Below are positions 39,401 to 50,320 of a stretch of 64,000 bases of DNA, in pieces. Within the stretch, counting starts at the first letter, position 1; every line of letters starts with the position of its first letter. The position numbers and the translations under genes were made by a program. Below the pieces are notes generated by a model that saw only the letters and a program-made list of their open reading frames with translations, was not told where the DNA came from and made no database searches. The DNA is taken from the NCBI RefSeq assembly GCF_954871325.1, contig NC_088775.1:11633561-11697560 (forward strand), written 5' to 3'. The DNA comes from Gordionus sp. m RMFG-2023. Lineage: Eukaryota; Nematomorpha; Gordioida; Chordodea; Parachordodidae.

Positions 39401-41853
39401 TAGATTTTATTATAAATGTCTTCCTCAAACATTTAGTCGTATAATTTTATTTTTAACAAACTTCATTATATACTAATATCATGTGATTAATTAAATAAAT
39501 TATCATAGTAAATGTTACAATTAATTTGTTGTATATGTATGCATCTTATCAAAATAAACTTTTAAATTCATATCAAATTTCTGATAATTAGTACATAATG
39601 TTATAGTATATTTCTATACCATAACATATATAAAACATTTGGTATGTCAAAATATTTTGTGTATATAATCTATGCCCTGCTTAAAGAGAGGAATTGTTTT
39701 TATTTAGGCACTCATTTAATTAAAGCCAGGTTTTCCTGATGCTTACTTCCGACCGGTCCGATTAATGCCACTCAAAGATATAGGTTTAGGAATTCATTTT
39801 TTCATAACATGATAAATTTAACTTATATTATACTGGGCCCAAAATATCAAAGAATTCTATTCGCAAACTCTTGAAAAGCTTCTTTTTTTTAATATTAAAA
39901 CAAATATGTCCAAAATAAAATTCTAGAAAATTCTAAAAATTTAACAAATATTTTGTTAAAATTTTGAAACTTCTAAAAGTTTTAAAACTTTTCAAATTTT
40001 TTAAACAAGATTTTGGAGACTTTATATATATGAATCATTAATTTAATTTTCAATATTTAAAGAAAAAAAATTTGAACTCCAAAATATCACATTCTTCGAT
40101 CTTTTCCTTTATAATAGGATAAAATGTCTTAAACTCATTTGTTCCAATTTTTAAAGTTCAGGCTCATCGATATTGTTAAAAATCATGTTCAAATTACCCG
40201 TAAACTCTTCTATTAATGTTTAAAAGAAAATGATTTCTAGTATATAATATCACATCACATAAAATACAATATAAATTATAGAAAGGTCATAATTCTTAGT
40301 TTGGTTTATATCTACATAATTATAATACGTAAAATTAATACGATTAATAATATCTTTATCATATTTCATATAATTGGCCAGTGATATCATTAAATCAACC
40401 AATTATGTTTGCGGCTGCACGTACAAAACTTAATTATATATAGTATAATAAAAAATTAACAAAATCATACATTTAATTAATACGGTATTTTATGTTATTC
40501 TTGATAAAAAAAATTTTGAATATTTAATATTATACATTTATTTATAATCCTAGAGTTGTCATTCTCATATTTTTTTAATTTTAAAATGAGAGAAGGACAT
40601 AAGCGTAAAGGCCGTATCTCCTGGTTCTTATTTCCAAACAGTGCATCTTTTTAGCCGTCCCTAAGCCTAAAAAGAAAGAGGCTATTTAGATTTACGTAGG
40701 TAATAATAACAAATATCGGCTCGGCCCGGATTTTTATTATTTTTAAACCCGATCCATTCTAAACATTCAAATAAAATATTAACATATTGCGCATGGGGGT
40801 CTCCAGTAAAAATTTGTAGATAACTATTATATCGAGGGATATCATATAACACAGTTTCATGGAAATTCCAAATAAAGATTTTGTTCACTCAAACTGATAC
40901 AAATCCGATATCTTTAATCTCTACAAAGAAAATTTGATGGATTTAGATAATTTATTATTTCAATATTTTGGTTTTACAATATATATAAATTGTATTATAA
41001 ATAACCCAATTTATTAGGTCCACACCCTAATCATTTAAAATTCATATCATGAATTATTATATTAAAAAATAGCGCAAATTATTGAAATTTAATAATAAAA
41101 ATCTAATCAATCTTAATAACTTTATAGGTGTTTTCTACAATTTTTTAAAGTAAATTTTAAATTTAAAAAATAATGGAAATTACAGAAAGATAAATGACAC
41201 CGCCATTGTAATTGTAAATCAAATATATTTTTTTTAACTATTAACGGAACCTAATACTAATACTATTTCCTATGATTTAATATTGTTATATTTATACGCA
41301 TGAATTATAAAAAATATAAACAATGGTAGATTTATTTTAATTAAAATTTATATATTATATATTTTCCTGAAGTATAAATTAATATTTAAAAATTAAAATT
41401 ACTTATTGTGTTTTGGTCTTCGTGCTTCTTTGAATCGTTTGGATAGTTATATAATTGCAAATGAAGATTTTGAATCTGATGGCCTTGTTTTTTAAAAAAA
41501 ATATCTTTTGTTAGATTAAATAAGAAAATTCATTAAAAAATTAATTATTATTTGTCATAGTCAATCATGGAAGAAGATTGAAATCCTGACACAAATGAGT
41601 GAAATCATCAAATTATCTACCAACAATTATTATACTTTTAAATGATAAACCAAGTTCATCTAAAAATATTTCCTAATTTTTATAAATTTAGATAATTAAT
41701 TTAAAATGATGATTTCATTTTACCGGTAATTAAATTAAAATATATTTTAAAGAATGGGGTAGAAAATCATATTTTATTGGTATGTAATTAACAGAGTATT
41801 TTAAAAAATTAACTGAATTGATGTTTCGACTTATTATTTTTGATACTTACTGC
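36491..41853. other. Long AT-rich stretch with no recognised gene
   Basis: Blocks at 36,790-37,190 and 38,470-38,590 are of higher complexity (the second includes GGGGGCAATTCGGGCGGGGG) but no protein family could be read from either strand. At 40,665-40,705 a word shared with 14,128-14,170 occurs. If the host gene begins upstream of 42 kb, some of this could be its first introns or promoter; no exon was identified. Confidence 0.4.
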
Positions 41854-41925
41854 TGTTCAGCCTAGACTAAACAGCTTTTGAACTGGGACACCCTATTTTG
41901 GTTTGTCTTAAGTGTTTGGCTTAAA
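41854..41925 (-). repeat. Short dispersed repeat, copy 3 (AGGGTGTCC family)
   Basis: Read on the minus strand this gives ACAAACCAAAATAGGGTGTCC, then CAGTTCAAAAGCTGTTTAGT, matching the first part of copies 1 and 2. It ends about 115 bp before the first recognised exon of the PDZ gene. Confidence 0.6.
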
Positions 41926-42040
41926 AACCTGGGGTTTTAACACAACTGACCGGATTTTAATTTTCAAGATCCAATGGCTGCCCGATGCTTATTTTAATAT
42001 CACGAATTTTTAAATTACGAAACGCTATTTTTATTTTTAG

Positions 42041-42270
42041 AAAAAAGCTTAGATCCGGAAACGGAACCGCATTCGTTATCTCGCGTATACTACAAATACC
42101 CAAACATATGTTATTATTCGCCGCAAGACACCCCCTTCTTGGATAACAGTCGCGATTCGGATAAGGATACGGAAAATGTGAACGATAAAAAATCGCGTTC
42201 CAGAAAAGCTACATACGAATCCCGCGAAGCAAAAAATTCTCAAACCAGTACAAAAATAAATATTTTAAAT
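42041..42270 (+). CDS. GRIP-like gene, N-terminal linker exon
   Basis: A strong acceptor (TTTTTATTTTTAG) ends at 42,040 and the frame starts with two bases of a split codon. The exon encodes a polar, Tyr- and Lys-rich stretch (SRVYYKYPNICYYSPQD, then KSRSRKATYESREAKNSQT) with no domain, as expected ahead of PDZ1. The 3' border is uncertain: GT at 42,271 gives an 83-bp intron that joins in phase to 42,354, but the frame stays open to about 42,408. Confidence 0.6.
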
Positions 42271-42353
42271 GTTAATAAAGATAACATGGAGGAGAAGATA
42301 AGAAAGAAAGAAATTTTAAAGGATACTTTACAAGTTTGGAAGTTATTTTACAG

Positions 42354-42519
42354 GGTAAAATGCGATATAAACGGAGAATGGAATATATCTTTTCAAAATG
42401 TTATATAAAATTATTGAATAAATTTTCAATATTTTCTCCGAAAGGTGACACTATTTTGAGTCGTGCAATAATTAGTTTGAACAAAACGGATGAGAGCAAT
42501 TTTGGAATCACAATTACAG
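42354..42519 (+). CDS. GRIP-like gene, exon with start of PDZ1
   Basis: The C-terminal part reads DTILSRAIISLNKTDESNFG then ITITG: the first beta strand and carboxylate-binding loop of a PDZ domain, with N-F-G-I in place of G-L-G-F. The donor at 42,520 (ACAG/GTATTA) leaves phase 1. The start at the acceptor TTATTTTACAG is inferred from phase; the basic stretch before the PDZ (KMRYKRRMEYIFSK) is not conserved and could be partly intron. Confidence 0.65.
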
Positions 42520-42828
42520 GTATTATATATAAAATAATGGCAAATTTAATATAATTACATTTAAGTGTGATATCCTTTATAAATCTTCTTTTATTTATAA
42601 ATTATTTATGACTAATTGGAAAACATTTTGGATATCAGTTTCATACATTGTATAATAAATAGCCTATACTTATTAATTAATATTACGTGTGTACGTGTAA
42701 GTATAGATGATCGAAATATTTATAACCTATATATAATATATATCGTCGCTTGAGGATTATATACTTCATTCTATATTCCACTTTTTAACGAAATAGTTTT
42801 TTTTCTTAGATAATCATATTTCTTCAAT

Positions 42829-43194
42829 TAGGGCAGGGGTACGTTGGTTCGGTTTAAACCTCAATTCTGTTAAACTATTCAAAATGTAGACTATTTAAAT
42901 TAGTTAATATTTTTAGTGGGGCAACGTTCCCAGACTTTGGATACGCTGGTTCAGCCTATATTAAGAGTTGTTCTACCCATAAAATAAAGTTCCAAATATT
43001 ATTTTTTTTTTAAATAATAACTAGATATAAAAAAATATGTTGATAAATTTTAGAAATTCGGGTATCCGACCCGAAACGAATACCGGTTTGGTTTAGCAGA
43101 GGCTCGGATAAAAGTAATGATTGAAGGTTGAAAAATAAAAATATCGGTTCTGTTCGAACCTCTAAAAAACGAACACTTTGGTATACAAACCCTA
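42829..43194. repeat. Intronic GTTCGGTTT-rich repeat, probable MITE
   Basis: The left end TAGGGCAGGGGTACGTTGG and the reverse complement of the right end (TAGGGTTTGTATACCAAAGTG) are similar, and both have GGTTCGGTTT/GAACCTC words just inside. It lies in the PDZ1 intron. A further fragment with GAACC/GGTTC words continues at 43,555-43,685. No matching target duplication was found. Confidence 0.45.
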
Positions 43195-44184
43195 CATTAG
43201 AATTATAAATTTTATTTGATATTTTGTAAATTTTATTGAGTTATTAAAGGGCGGTTTCTTTTTATGTGACTATCATTTGCTCCGTGATGTCCCTCCTTCA
43301 TAGTTGTGTCATAGTCCTTAATATTACATATTGATATGTCATTTATAATACTATATGTAATTTATATATTGGATTCCATTTATTCCTGAGCATTATAAGC
43401 TTAAAAATATTTAAAAAATATTGTAAAATGGTAATATACTAATGTTTATAAAAATTGTGATTAATAATAATCTTTATAACAATTTGGAAAGAAATTAAAA
43501 TTTTAGCAAAATACTTGTAATAACTTTGACATTCTTTTATTAGCACAAAATCATGAGGCTCGAACCAGTTCACAGGCATTTGTTCGATTCAAGTTCCGAT
43601 AGAAATTTTAACTGGTTTGGTTCCATAAAAAATATTGGTTAGTGGTTAACCGTTCGGTTCATGTTAGGTTTTGGATCCCCGAGAAATTTGTGATTTTATA
43701 AAATAAATTTAAAAAATTATTTTAAACTTAAATATCTAAAAATTGATGTTTTGGGATAATAGCCAATAGCAGGTTATATTTTGCACTTTGATTGTTTCAT
43801 CTTCACTTTTAAATGTATAAAGAATAAGTTTTTTTGAAACAATATGAACCTCAGCGGACGATATATTTTCAGTTAAAATTTTTTAAAAAATATAAATTAT
43901 TGTTTTGTAAATATTGTTATAGCATACAAACACAAAAAGGTAAAAATCGTAGCGGTCCAACTTGGTTCATCTGCTCATAGGTTAGTACCCATAATTCGGA
44001 TTATTAATATATTATTTTTGTCATTATGCCACGTATCCAGGATTCTCATATGTAGTTCAAAAAAACACTCAAAATTGGTACTTTAAAAAAATAATATATT
44101 TGAATAATTTTTTGAGGGCCATTTTTAGATTTGAAATTATTATTTGACTGAAAATGTATTATAATATGTGCAAGGTATCCACAC

Positions 44185-44543
44185 TAGTGATCTGCATCGG
44201 GCCTAATTTTTCCAGCCCGGCCCGGCCCGAAATTTTTTTAAAAAGTTTTGCCGGCCCGGCCCGAATTTATTTAAATATAGAAATTAATTTTTATAATTAC
44301 TCAAAAAAAGACATATGTTATATGGCGTTTAGTTTCAATAAATTAAATTAAAAATATTTATTTTACATAAAAAATTCAATATAAAATTGATAAATTTAGA
44401 TATATTTTTAAAAATTTCCAAAGGTCCGACCCCCGGCCCGAATTTTTTTAAAAAATATTAGGGGCCCGAACCCGATTATTTTAAATAGAATTAGACCCAG
44501 GCCCGAAGCCCGTTCGGGCCGACCCTAACTTTGCAGATCTCTA
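44185..44543. mobile_element. hAT-type MITE, family 2, with perfect target duplication
   Basis: The ends TAGTGATCTGCATCGGGCC and (reverse complement of the right end) TAGAGATCTGCAAAGTTAGGG are mirror-like. The flanking 8-bp words are identical: ATCCACAC at 44,177-44,184 and 44,544-44,551. The inside has GGCCCGG-rich sub-ends around an AT-rich core. It shares nearly the whole core with the copy at 63,019. It sits within a PDZ1 intron of the GRIP-like gene. Confidence 0.92.
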
Positions 44544-44580
44544 ATCCACACTTAATTTCAGACATTTATATATTTTTTAA

Positions 44581-44986
44581 ATATATATATCGCGTCTATA
44601 TGTTTTTTCCGGCAATGTGTTTATTTTTTCAACTTTAAATCATTTTTTGAGCGCGTTTTTTTAAATTTAAAAATCGAAGTTTACCGGAAATGTATTCCAG
44701 GATGTTAAGAATACCTATCATATGAATTTTAGATAATTTTGCCATTAACCTTTGGGTCATTTATAAATTTATATAAAAAATTTATGGAAAAACTAATATT
44801 ATTAAGTTCAAATGTTCATAGCGAAATTGTCTCATATTTATAGGGTAGGTATTCCAAACATGATAGAAAACATTTCCGATAAGATCAAAATTTTAAATTT
44901 AAAAAAAATCGTTCAAAAAATGAATTAAAGTTGAAAAAATAACACATTGTCGGAAAAAAACACATTGACGCTAACTTATATATATA
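44581..44986. mobile_element. Foldback element with arms of about 140 bp
   Basis: The left arm runs TTTTTTCCGGCAATGTG, TTTTTTCAACTTTAAATCA, TTTTTGAGCGCG, TTACCGGAAATGTATTCCAG. The right arm, read in reverse complement, gives the same order (TTTTTTTCCGACAATGTG, TTTTTTCAACTTTAATTCA, TTTTTGAACG, TATCGGAAATGTTTTC). There is no coding region. A third, partial arm follows at 45,040-45,110. Such elements fold on themselves and are usually mobilised by another transposase, not identified here. Confidence 0.8.
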
Positions 44987-45039
44987 TGAATATAAATGGA
45001 GAAAAGTTTAAGGTAATATTGTTTGAAATTTACACTGTG

Positions 45040-45110
45040 GATACTCTACACATGCTGGAATCCATTTCCGGTCAAATCAGTATTTTCAAATTTAAAATTG
45101 CCTTTGATAA
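45040..45110. repeat. Partial arm of the neighbouring foldback element
   Basis: CACATGCTGGAATCCATTTCC, then GGTCAAATCAGTATTTTCAAA line up with the inner part of the arms at 44,581-44,986. It may be a remnant of a second insertion or of a local duplication. Confidence 0.5.
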
Positions 45111-45241
45111 ACTATAGAAATTACTACAAAATTAAGATTCTCGTGTTTTATGAAAGTTTTGATTTAAAATAATTACGTAAATTTAAAAATAGCGAGAACA
45201 TAAAATCGCGCGTAAATATCCTATAACTTCTCTTTTCCTAG

Positions 45242-45280
45242 GGAAGACGAGGATTATCCAATATAAAAAAAAACAATTTT
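45242..45280 (+). CDS. Possible 39-nt micro-exon of PDZ1
   Basis: A good acceptor (CTTCTCTTTTCCTAG) and a consensus donor (GTAAGTGA) frame 39 nt whose phase fits the PDZ1 exon ending at 42,519. The joined codon is glycine, giving the expected second G of T-G-G. The encoded GKTRIIQYKKKQF does not clearly match GRIP, and the exon ends in phase 1, which does not fit the next known exon, so another exon must lie between or this one is false. Confidence 0.35.
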
Positions 45281-46031
45281 GTAAGTGAATTTGAATATGC
45301 TATAAATATTAATAACTCTTTAAATCATAGCGTGCCATATAATGTTATGTGGCATCTTTTAATTCTTTTATTATGATTTTTTAAAATATTTTATTTTCAA
45401 TAAAAACACTTTTATATAAAAAACAAATAAATTATTTTTTAAATTTTAAAAATAATTTCTCTTGTTAATAAAAAAAAATGATTATAAAATTATAATAGTT
45501 ATTTTTCAATAAAATATAATATTTATACACCCTGTTAAAATTGTTCCTTATTCGCGCTTTTAGAATTTTGATCTCGGATCTTAGATAATATTAATTATAT
45601 ATATTTCTCGATTTTTCTTAATTTTTGGTTCATTTGAAATATTTTTTTTGGAATATTTCAAAAAATATTTTGAAAAGTATTCAACATATTAAAAAAAAAT
45701 ATTTAATTCAACACAGCCAGAGTATATAACTTGAAAATAGAGTTCCCGGGTTATAATTTTCTAAAGACGGTTTCTTGTTATGAATCATAAATTATTTTAT
45801 AAAATAGGTTATGGTTTCCTAGATGTGATCCAGGTTTTAAGAATTCGGTTCCAAATTTCTAATAAGCTCTTTCAATAAACGCTCTAAAAAGGAATGACAC
45901 AAAATTTGCATTAATGTGTCACATGATTTAGAATATCACATAATCTTATTCGGATATTTTGGAAATTTAAAGATGAGGTTCCAATTTTGATTTTCTAAAC
46001 TCGTACAACAATTATATATGTTTATAAAAAG

Positions 46032-46180
46032 GAGCGACGCGTTGGAGAAAGGAGATCTTATAGTTAGCGTTAACGGACAAAAGCTAACAAAAGCCGCACC
46101 TTACCACGTTGAAGGTCTGCTGGGAACTAGCAAAAACCATGTGCAATTGGAGATCGAATATCCTTTGCCGAAACTAAATT
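46032..46180 (+). CDS. GRIP-like gene, exon with second half of PDZ1
   Basis: It encodes SDALEKGDLIVSVNGQKLTK and ends HVQLEIEYPLPKLN. The G-D-x-I-x-x-V-N-G strand and helix region, and the closing L-E-x-E-Y-x-L-P, match PDZ1 of GRIP proteins closely. The acceptor is AAAAAG at 46,031 (entry in phase 2) and the donor is GTATTA at 46,181 (exit in phase 1). Confidence 0.8.
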
Positions 46181-46304
46181 GTATTAATAAAATAACACTA
46201 TATTTTACCATCTAAGAATTTATTTATGAGTGAGTTGTTAGTAGGATAATATATGATTGATTGAAACATGTTATAAAAAAATTTTCCTTTAAAATAGCAG
46301 GTCC

Positions 46305-46534
46305 TAGTGTTGTTAAGCCTTGATTTGAGCCGATTTTTAAAAATGGCAAACTCAATATTTTATCCAGAAAATTATTATGCAAGTCTGATTTGCTAGTAGA
46401 TAGAACAAAAATTTAGACATCTATTAGCGAAATCTCAAGGCTTAGGAAATAGTATTCTGGCTAAAATATTGAGTTAGCAATTATTAATAGTCGGTTCAAA
46501 TTGAGCCGTTTAATATGAGCCATTTAATAACATT
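46305..46534. mobile_element. hAT-type MITE, family 1 copy B
   Basis: It opens TAGTGTTGTTAAGCCTTGA and closes GAGCCATTTAATAACATT. TTCAAATTGAGCCGTTTAAT lies just inside the right end, so that end appears doubled. Inner words match the other family-1 copies. The element fills about half of the 483-bp intron between the PDZ1 and PDZ2 exons. No intact target duplication is seen. Confidence 0.75.
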
Positions 46535-46663
46535 TTAAAATTATAAGAGTGAGTAGCTATTGAACAATTTAAAAAAATAATATTTATAATTATATACCCA
46601 TAGTGTTTTAAAATGGGAAAATAAATATTTTGAGTTATATTTATTGTTTAAAAATTTAATTAG

Positions 46664-46844
46664 TTCGGAAGAATGTATCTGACAGGTATGGCACATGTTT
46701 CGTCAAACAGTTCAAAGTAAAGCTAAGAAAGGACGATATAAATTCCAATTATGGATTCGTTGTGAGAGGAGGGCGGCAACCAGTTTACACCAACTCCATA
46801 CCTTTCATCGTAACGAGTATTCGCCCGGGCGGATCAGCTGATAG
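46664..46844 (+). CDS. GRIP-like gene, exon with first half of PDZ2
   Basis: It encodes CFVKQFKVKLRKDDINSNYG then FVVRGG, and ends FIVTSIRPGGSADR. The S-N-Y-G-F loop and V-T-S-I-R-P-G-G-x-A-D-R match PDZ2 of GRIP. The acceptor TTTAATTAG at 46,663 gives the phase needed after the previous exon (phase 1); an alternative acceptor at 46,685 would not. The donor GTATTC at 46,845 leaves phase 2. Confidence 0.87.
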
Positions 46845-46909
46845 GTATTCAAAAAAAAAGATTAAATATTTCCTTCTTCTTCTTCTCCGTTTTATGGCGA
46901 TTTCCAGGT

Positions 46910-47606
46910 TTACCCGGGTAGGCCAGTTTTCCCTCTGATTTTTCTTTTCCATTTTTGACGGTCCTGAGCATCAATACTTGTAAGATTCAAGCTTCTCATA
47001 TCCGCCGCTATCACATTTGTCCACGTCATCTTGGGTCTTCCTCTAGGTCTTGATCCTCCTACTTCCATCATTGTGCATCTCTTTACCCAGTCATCTCTTG
47101 TCATACGTTCCACATCATGCCCAAACCATCTTAGTCTATTTCGTCGCATTACCATACCAATCATTTCTATACCTAATCTTGCTCGCAATTCCTTGCTAGT
47201 TTTTCTCTCTCAGAGATACCCCACACATCCATCTAACCATCCTCATCTATGTTCTTTCTAATTTGGCTTCGTGAATTGCTTTCATTGCCCATGTTTCACC
47301 GCCATAAACTAAACAACTCCTCACGCAGCTTACGTAAACTTTCCCCTTTAACTTCAGAGAAACTTTTTTATTTGTAAGAATAGATGACATCTCTCTGAAC
47401 TTCTTCCAAGCTTGTCTGATCCTTGCAACAACAGCAGAATCTACACCACCATCTGCGTTTAGCATATCACCTAAATAACAAAACTTATCCACTTTTTCTA
47501 GGGTTAACCCATTGCCAATATCCAGACCACCATTTTTTAGGTTATCATTATTATGTATCCCTTTCATGCATGTTTTACAAATAAAGGTCATTCTTTCTAA
47601 CATCAA
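46910..47606 (-). pseudogene. LINE C-terminal region (broken)
   Basis: It contains KVDKFCYLGDMLNADGGVDS and SCVRSCLVYGGETWAMK, then in a second segment LRWFGHDVERMTRDDWVKRC and GGSRPRGRPKMTW. This thumb/C-terminal region is conserved in this LINE group. One stop or frame change separates the two segments near 47,200-47,250. Confidence 0.8.
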
Positions 47607-48792
47607 ACTGCCTTTTTTCCCACTACATCTTTTATGTACCCATTTCTGGCATCTGGTGCATTGGATAAAGAATTTCTAGCAACTCCTTTCCCACATACAC
47701 CACAAGGCCACTTACCTGATTCTTCTATCTTTAGATTTTCCCCACCAATCATCACCTTTGTTTTTGATGCATTCATTTTCAGGCCCTTTGCTTCCATAGT
47801 CATCTTCCATTTACTAACTTTATCCCTCAATTCTCCCTCACTGTTTGCCATTAATACAAGGTCATCTGCATATAATATCTCCCAGGGAAGTCCTTCACGC
47901 ATTTCTCTAGCCACCACATCCATTACTAAGATAAATAATAATGGACTCAGCACGGATCCTTGATGAAGTCCTACCTTCACCTCAAAGCTGTCACTATCAC
48001 CATGATCCGTCCGTACTGCTGTTTGTGCTCCAACATACATTGCCATCACTGCGGTAACTAACCATTCCTCCACACCGGATTTTCTCAAGGCCCATCTTGT
48101 AATCTCACGCGGCACCCTATCAAATGCTTTCTCCAAATCAACAAACGCATAATAGAGTTTCTTTTCCTTCGCAAGATACTTCTCCTGAATTTGTCTCACC
48201 ACAAAAATTGCATCTGTCGTGCCTCTTTTCCCGATGTAAAACCAAACTGCATTTCATCAATTTTGATTTGTTCCCTTATCCGCTTTTCTAACACTCTCTC
48301 AAAAACTTTCATTGCATGTTCCAAGAGTTTAATAGCTCTGTAAGACCCACAATCTAAAGGATCACCTTTCCCCTTGTATACTGGGATAATTATACTTCTT
48401 CGCCAGTCCTCGGGAATAGTACCTTCTGTGACAATCTGATTTGCTAAATTCATTAACCATTCAATCCCTAAATCATCAGAACCTTTAAACATCTCTGATA
48501 CCACCATCGTTAAACCCGATGCCTTCCCTTTCTTCATCTTTTTCACTGCTCTCCTTATCTCGTCCTTGCCAAATTTACACCCTGGACCTTCTACCTTTGC
48601 ACAACTAATATTATTATTCCATTCATTTTCTTCATTCAAAAGTCCTTTCATGTAAATCTTCCAGGTGTTCTTAATACCACTACTATCAATCGTCATTTTT
48701 CCTTTCATATTTTTCAAACACTTTACACCTATCACATCCTGCCTCTTTTTTGACATCTGTTTTGCCATTCTAACCATATTTTCCAATTCCAT
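47603..48792 (-). pseudogene. LINE reverse transcriptase domain (broken)
   Basis: The fingers (PEDWRRSIIIPVYKGKGDP, SYRAIKLLEHAMKVFERVL, QFGFTSGK) lie in the 48,792-48,196 frame. The palm (VRQIQEKYLAKEKKLYYAFV, DLEKAFDRVPRE, YADDLVLMA) is in the next frame from 48,202. The catalytic aspartates are intact. The frame is lost again after CGVCGKGVARNS, where relatives have a cysteine-rich block. Confidence 0.87.
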
Positions 48793-49321
48793 CAGCGCAT
48801 TTCATTTCTTTAGCAAACTCGTGTCTTTTTTCTTCTTGAGCCTTCGCTATTAATTTCTTAGCATTTCTTTTAGCCATCTTGTAAATATCATTATCACTAT
48901 TTTCTTTGCTATTATACCATACTTTGAAACACCTCCGTTTCTCATCCACGGCTTTCGCTACCTCTGGGCTCCACCACCAAGTCTCCTTATGTCTAGGCGG
49001 CCCTTTTGTCCATCCACATACCTCCTCAGTTGTCATTACCCAAGCTTTCTTCATGGCTTCCCACTTGTCATTCACCCCAGATGCTTGTGCCACCTCCGCC
49101 TCCCTAATCGCCAATGCCATATTGAATTGACGTCTAGCATTCTCCTCCTTCAATTTCCAAACCTTCAGCCTTGGGACAAACTTTCTTTTAGTGACCCTGG
49201 CACCTTTAAGAGTGAGATCTCCTACAACTAGTCGATGCTGATTTATACATTCCTCTCCCGGTATCACTTTCACATTTTTTATTATACATCGATCACATCT
49301 CCTTAATAACAAGTAATCCAC
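48770..49321 (-). pseudogene. LINE endonuclease C-terminus and linker (broken)
   Basis: The fragment starts DYLLLRRCDRCIIKNVKVIP and includes QHRLVVGDLTLKG, the end of the endonuclease. A Lys/Glu/Ala-rich linker with ETWWWSPEVAKAVDEKR then leads towards the polymerase. The frame is lost near 48,780, where the polymerase part continues in a different frame. Confidence 0.8.
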
Positions 49322-50125
49322 AACACTTTTGGTACTTACTACCCGACTTATAAGTCACCAGCTTCTCTGATTCTTTCTTAAACATTGTATTACAAACAAT
49401 CATATCCATAGCATCACTAAATTCTAAAATCCTCTCTCCTTCCAAATTTCTCATGCCATAACTGAACCCTCCATGTACTCCTTCATAACCCTCACTACTC
49501 GCTCCCACATGTCCATTCAGATCGCCAGCCAGGATAATCCCCTCTTCATTTGCCAGTCTCGATGTCACCCCCAATAGACTGTCCCAAAATACATCTTTCT
49601 CTTCTTCACTTCTTCCAACCTGAGGAACATATGCCGAGATCATATTATATAGCTTTCTACCAATAATCATCTTGATAACCATTATCTGGTTGTCTAGCCT
49701 TCTCACTTCGACTACTTTGTCTACCAATTTCTCCGCAACCAATACCCCAACTCCAGCCTTACCATCATTACCTCCTTGCCAAAAGAATTTATACTTTTCG
49801 CTAGTCTTGCCAATCATTCTGGTCCCATTTCCTTTCCATCTAGTCTCCTGTATGCAGCACACATCTATATGTCTTCTGTGCAATACATCGACGCGACTTC
49901 TCCCGCTCTTCCCGTCATACTCCCAACATTCCATGTCGCGACCCTAACTCGATCACCCGTAAACTGGTTTCTCCACTTTTTATTAGGTCGTTTATGGCCG
50001 TCATAGGTTTCATTTTCATGAATAGTGGTTCCACCAGGTTTCCCATCCTTCTTTTTGTCGTAGGCGGATGAGGAGGCCCACGGGGTACTTTGGGCTGTAC
50101 CCCGCCCATGCTTTGTTGTAACCAT
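49293..50125 (-). pseudogene. LINE endonuclease domain (broken)
   Basis: The first strand VRVATWNVGSMTGRAGEVASM is in one frame; the rest, from RRHIDVCCIQETRWKGNG through KAGVGVLVAEK, MISAYVPQVGR, GDLNGHVG and NTMFKKESEKLVTYKSGS, is in another, with a frame change near 49,885. A second change near 49,320 precedes the DYLLLRR block. The N, E, D-x-N and Y residues of APE-type nucleases are present; the last part (HRLVVGDL) contains the catalytic H. Confidence 0.85.
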
Positions 50126-50320
50126 AGGGAAATTTTTGTAGCATGGTTTTTACAATCGGATGCCCTTCCTGACATCAACCTCTTTAAGTGGTTTTTACAC
50201 CCCGTCGAGGAGACGGTGATCCTATTCTAGACCCAGATCACAGGGAACCTTTTAGACCTCCATTTGCCGCCAAAAGACGTTGCCACTCCCCCGCCACGAT
50301 GAGGCTGAAGGTAGGTTTAA

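Larger units (their letters stand above)
46873..50320 (-). mobile_element. Non-LTR retrotransposon (RTE-like EN/RT LINE), nearly full length, antisense in intron
   Basis: The element copies itself by target-primed reverse transcription. On the minus strand, a leader (50,320-50,130) containing AGGGCATCCGATTGTAAAA is followed by an apurinic-type endonuclease (VATWNVGSMTGRAGEV, CCIQETRWKGNGTR, ILAGDLNGHVG), a reverse transcriptase (FVDLEKAFDRVPRE, GLHQGSVLSPLLFIL, YADDL near 47,866) and a C-terminal RLRWFGHDVERM / RPRGRPKMTW region. It ends in a (GAA)n tail at 46,873-46,886, typical of RTE-type elements. About five or six frame changes make it inactive. It fills most of the intron between the two halves of PDZ2. 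The clade assignment is from motif style only. Confidence 0.88.

Noticed and set aside
47634-47963. Plus-strand open frames over the LINE
   Set aside because: They are mirror frames of the reverse transcriptase coding strand, with no independent support.
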